Source of the DNA: Limnoperna fortunei
Taxonomy: Eukaryota; Mollusca; Bivalvia; Mytilida; Modiolidae
Length of the DNA stretch: 64,000 nt
Reading direction: 5' to 3'
NCBI GenBank assembly: GCA_944474755.1
Contig: OX104111.1
Coordinates: 114,086,545 to 114,150,544 of the forward strand
Shown here: positions 61,561 through 64,000 of the stretch, in pieces
Layout: every line of letters begins with the position of its first letter
Position numbering within the stretch: the stretch's first letter is position 1
The notes under the pieces: generated by a model
What the model was told of the DNA's origin: nothing
The model's database searches: none
The model's input: only the letters and a program-made list of their open reading frames with translations
Program-made: the position numbers and the translations under genes

Positions 61561-62735
61561 TGCTATATACAAGAACGATGTTAATGGGGTATGCTAGAAC
61601 GATATAACGCATGTATATAAAAACGAAATAAAGCTTTTACACAATAAATAAATATAACGGTTAAACACAAGCGCTATACAGGATTTATTCACGAACGATA
61701 TGAAGCCGGCATGGCCAAACGATGTAAATCGGGAAAATATGAACTATATAAAGCGGGTATACGTAAACAATATAAAGCGGGTATACAAGGTCGATATAAG
61801 CGGGTATTCAAGAACAATATATGACACGCACAATATTCATCAGTTATACATGAACGATATCAAGATCGTGTACAAAATCGATATACAGCATTTATTTGCA
61901 AACGACATAAAGAGGAAACAAATAAATAAAACAGGTATAAAACGATATAAATAGTATACACGTGAACGATACAAAGCGTGAGGACCCGAAAGTGCGGTAC
62001 ACAAATTATTTAAGAAGATTGTTACAGCGATATCAAGTGGGTATACACAAGCGCTATACGGCGGGTATACACGATCTTTATAACGCGGGTATAAAGGAAT
62101 GACATACAGCGGGTACGAAAAAAATATATCAAGTTTTTATAAGCGAACAATATCAAGCGGATATACACGAAAGATTTAAAGCTGGTTTTCAAAAATAAAA
62201 TAACTTGGGCATACAAGAACAACAAATTCGGCAAACAAGAACAATATAAAGCGGGTATATCAGACGGATATAAAACTTGTATACGAGAACGATATATAGC
62301 AGCTATAAAGAAAGGATAATAAGAGGGTATCAAACAACTATATAACGTGTATATACTGATGGATATACATACACGTACGATATCCAGCGTTAAGACAGTA
62401 CCGTAAGAATGCGGGCATAGGACAACGATAACAATCAGATCTACACAAACACTCAAAAGGCGGCTATGCAACAACTTTATAGAACTGGTATATACAAACT
62501 ATATAAAGAGGTTACACATTAAATAAACAGAGCGGCTTAACACGAACCGAATAAAGTAAGTAAACCCGAAAGAAAATAAGCCGCTAAAAGCAAGCAATAT
62601 TGATCGGGAAAGCACAAGATCGGGTATATATATGAACGAGATACAGAGGGTACATCAACGATATGAAGTGGATATACAAAACGATATACAGCAGAAATAT
62701 CCGAACGATATAGTGCGGTACCGTTTTTTACATGG
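61561..62735 (-). repeat. 24-bp minisatellite, alpha array, copy E (reversed)
   Basis: Reverse complement follows the unit order of 14990-16000 and 31140-32145, including the irregular stretch at 62400-62530. It joins reversed Y on the left and reversed V on the right, as expected for an inverted composite unit. Confidence 0.9.
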
Positions 62736-63005
62736 CTAATGACTACTGATGGATATGTCAATTTTGCAAAATGAACAACTTTAATGTGTTTATGACACTA
62801 AACAGAAATAATATTGATAAAAAGCATCGTTGTTATTTATTTGCGTAATTCCGTCAGTAATGAACGTACGTCCCCTTGTGCTTTTGGGTATAAAGTGTTG
62901 ATGCATAAACACATATTCAAGTAACTTTATAAATTGAAATAACAACCAATAAAGCATTCTATTTTTTACACCTTTTATACTCATTTCCATCATTTAAAAC
63001 CACTA
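62736..63005 (-). repeat. V block, copy E (reversed)
   Basis: Reverse of 14581-14850, sharing CACCTTTTATA and the CATCATTTAAAACCACTAA boundary. It ends near 63005. Confidence 0.75.
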
Positions 63006-63300
63006 ATAATTGATTATCCTATAAATAACATGTATGTACTTTTAGGAGTCAGGATTAATTTCACAATAATTTCACACTGATGTCAGGTTGCTCAAACGCT
63101 ACAAGTTATATTTTATTATCACGTTTGGTAGAATTAACCGTGTACGTGTATTCGCAAATCATGCCATCAACAAACGGTCTTGCAAACGTAAAACGAAATA
63201 CGAAACAACGAACAACGAAAAACGAACGCGAAAATAGTAATGTTATACCTTTTATGGGTGCATTATGCCAATATGAATTGACGTCTTGAAAAGGATTATA
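63006..63300 (-). repeat. X-derived fragment (reversed)
   Basis: Reverse of parts of 4760-5525 and 48840-49440 (the extra stretch found in copies A and B). The 69-residue open frame here is not conserved in those copies. Confidence 0.65.
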
Positions 63301-63345
63301 TTTATTTCTTATTTGTTTGAGAGTTCTTTATTAGACATTTTTAGC

Positions 63346-63490
63346 AGTTTGTCAGCTATATCATGGATTCCAGTTTTTATTGGAGAGGGGGAAGTAGGAG
63401 TACAAAGACTCTAACACTACCCCTATGTTAACAGACCACGTCTGCATAAGAACATGATTATATGCCTTATCCATTAGGCCACCGAGGCCG
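63346..63490 (-). mobile_element. tRNA-derived SINE (reversed), next to Z
   Basis: Minus-strand head CGGCCTCGGTGGCCTAATGG, body ACTGGAATCCATGATATAGC. It occupies the same position relative to Z as 9976-10170 and 55604-55675, consistent with one ancestral insertion. Confidence 0.75.
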
Positions 63491-63499
63491 AAAAATGTA

Positions 63500-63905
63500 A
63501 CTAAAAAGACACTTTGTTATATAAGGCTTAAATTAAAGAATGGACACCGACCAAACAATCATAGTCGAAAGTTAAGTCAAGATTGCAAATCTTGGTTTAT
63601 ACACCATTTTCTGAATAATAACTATGGACATATCGCTTTTGAACGTGAAACAAAAGAACCTGAATCATGATATGAAATCTTAGGTATGTTTCTGAAGATG
63701 CTTACGTTGTACTGTAATCGTTATAATAATTTTACACATATTATTCAAGAGTTTCCGCCAACAAGGTATTGGGGAGTTAGGGACTGACAGTGTAGAAGTC
63801 TCGATTACCCAATTTCGACCAAAAATGTTTAGCAAATTACAAAGACGTATACGAACTATCTATATGTGTATCATAAAATAATTGTTGTACAATGTCCTTA
63901 TCAAG
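63500..63905 (-). repeat. Z block of a further reversed copy
   Basis: Reverse of 9571-9960 with moderate divergence. It leads into a reversed 24-bp array at the window edge. Confidence 0.8.
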
Positions 63906-64000
63906 AGAGTACAAACGAACGATAAAAAGGGGTATATGAGAACGATAAAAACATTGTATAAGCGAAAGGTATCAGGCAGAAAAAGAAGATTTATAAAACC
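63906..64000 (-). repeat. 24-bp minisatellite, beta array of a further reversed copy (partial)
   Basis: Four reversed units (CGAACGATAAAAAGGGGTAT and so on) that match the last units before Z in other copies. The array runs off the window. Confidence 0.8.

Noticed and set aside
1..64000. Telomeric or centromeric satellite
   Set aside because: No TTAGGG arrays occur, and the 24-bp arrays are short, diverged, ordered and separated by long non-tandem blocks, unlike a homogenised centromeric satellite.

Overview
The window reads as nuclear DNA of an animal, most likely a bivalve mollusc. Supporting signs are AT-rich sequence, spliceosomal GT-AG signals, tRNA-derived SINEs ending in (CAAA)n tails, short inverted-repeat elements with internal GGACGGACGGAC motifs, and a dispersed repeat that resembles one I associate with mytilid mussels. 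The species-level guess rests on memory and is weak. There is no operon structure and no intact, recognisable protein gene. Nearly all longer open frames are by-products of a 24-bp repeat.

The dominant feature is a composite repeat of about 10 kb, which I split into blocks in this order: V (about 0.35 kb), alpha array of 24-bp units (about 1 kb), Y (about 1.3 kb, with a conserved hairpin), X (3.5-5.4 kb), beta array of 24-bp units (1-5 kb), Z (about 0.4 kb). The most complete copy is C (14580-24466). Copy A covers 1-9975. Copy D covers 30720-44620 and is split by about 6 kb of other DNA. Copy B covers 44621-55600. Copy E (56195-63005) and the start of a further copy (63500-64000) lie in the opposite orientation. 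Diverged 24-bp arrays total roughly 17-18 kb. They keep the same order of variant units from copy to copy, so whole blocks were copied and the units were not homogenised locally.

Other DNA interrupts this framework. At 6091-7208, 11571-12755 and 53500-54017 there is a module with two hairpins. At 24467-27350 two head-to-tail units each carry a short fragment that looks like a broken saposin-B domain. At 28047-28271 two short-period repeats face each other. At 28272-30715 the sequence looks single-copy and holds one possible exon. At 33481-39610 an insertion holds small inverted-repeat elements, a decayed FLYWCH/MULE transposase gene with a recognisable 1437-bp intron (35280-38218, minus strand), and a foldback element built from nested tandem repeats (38314-38888).

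Nothing here works together as a pathway. The window is best read as a layered record of duplication, inversion and transposon insertion. All similarity statements are comparisons made by eye within this window. Family names come from motif recognition, not from a search.
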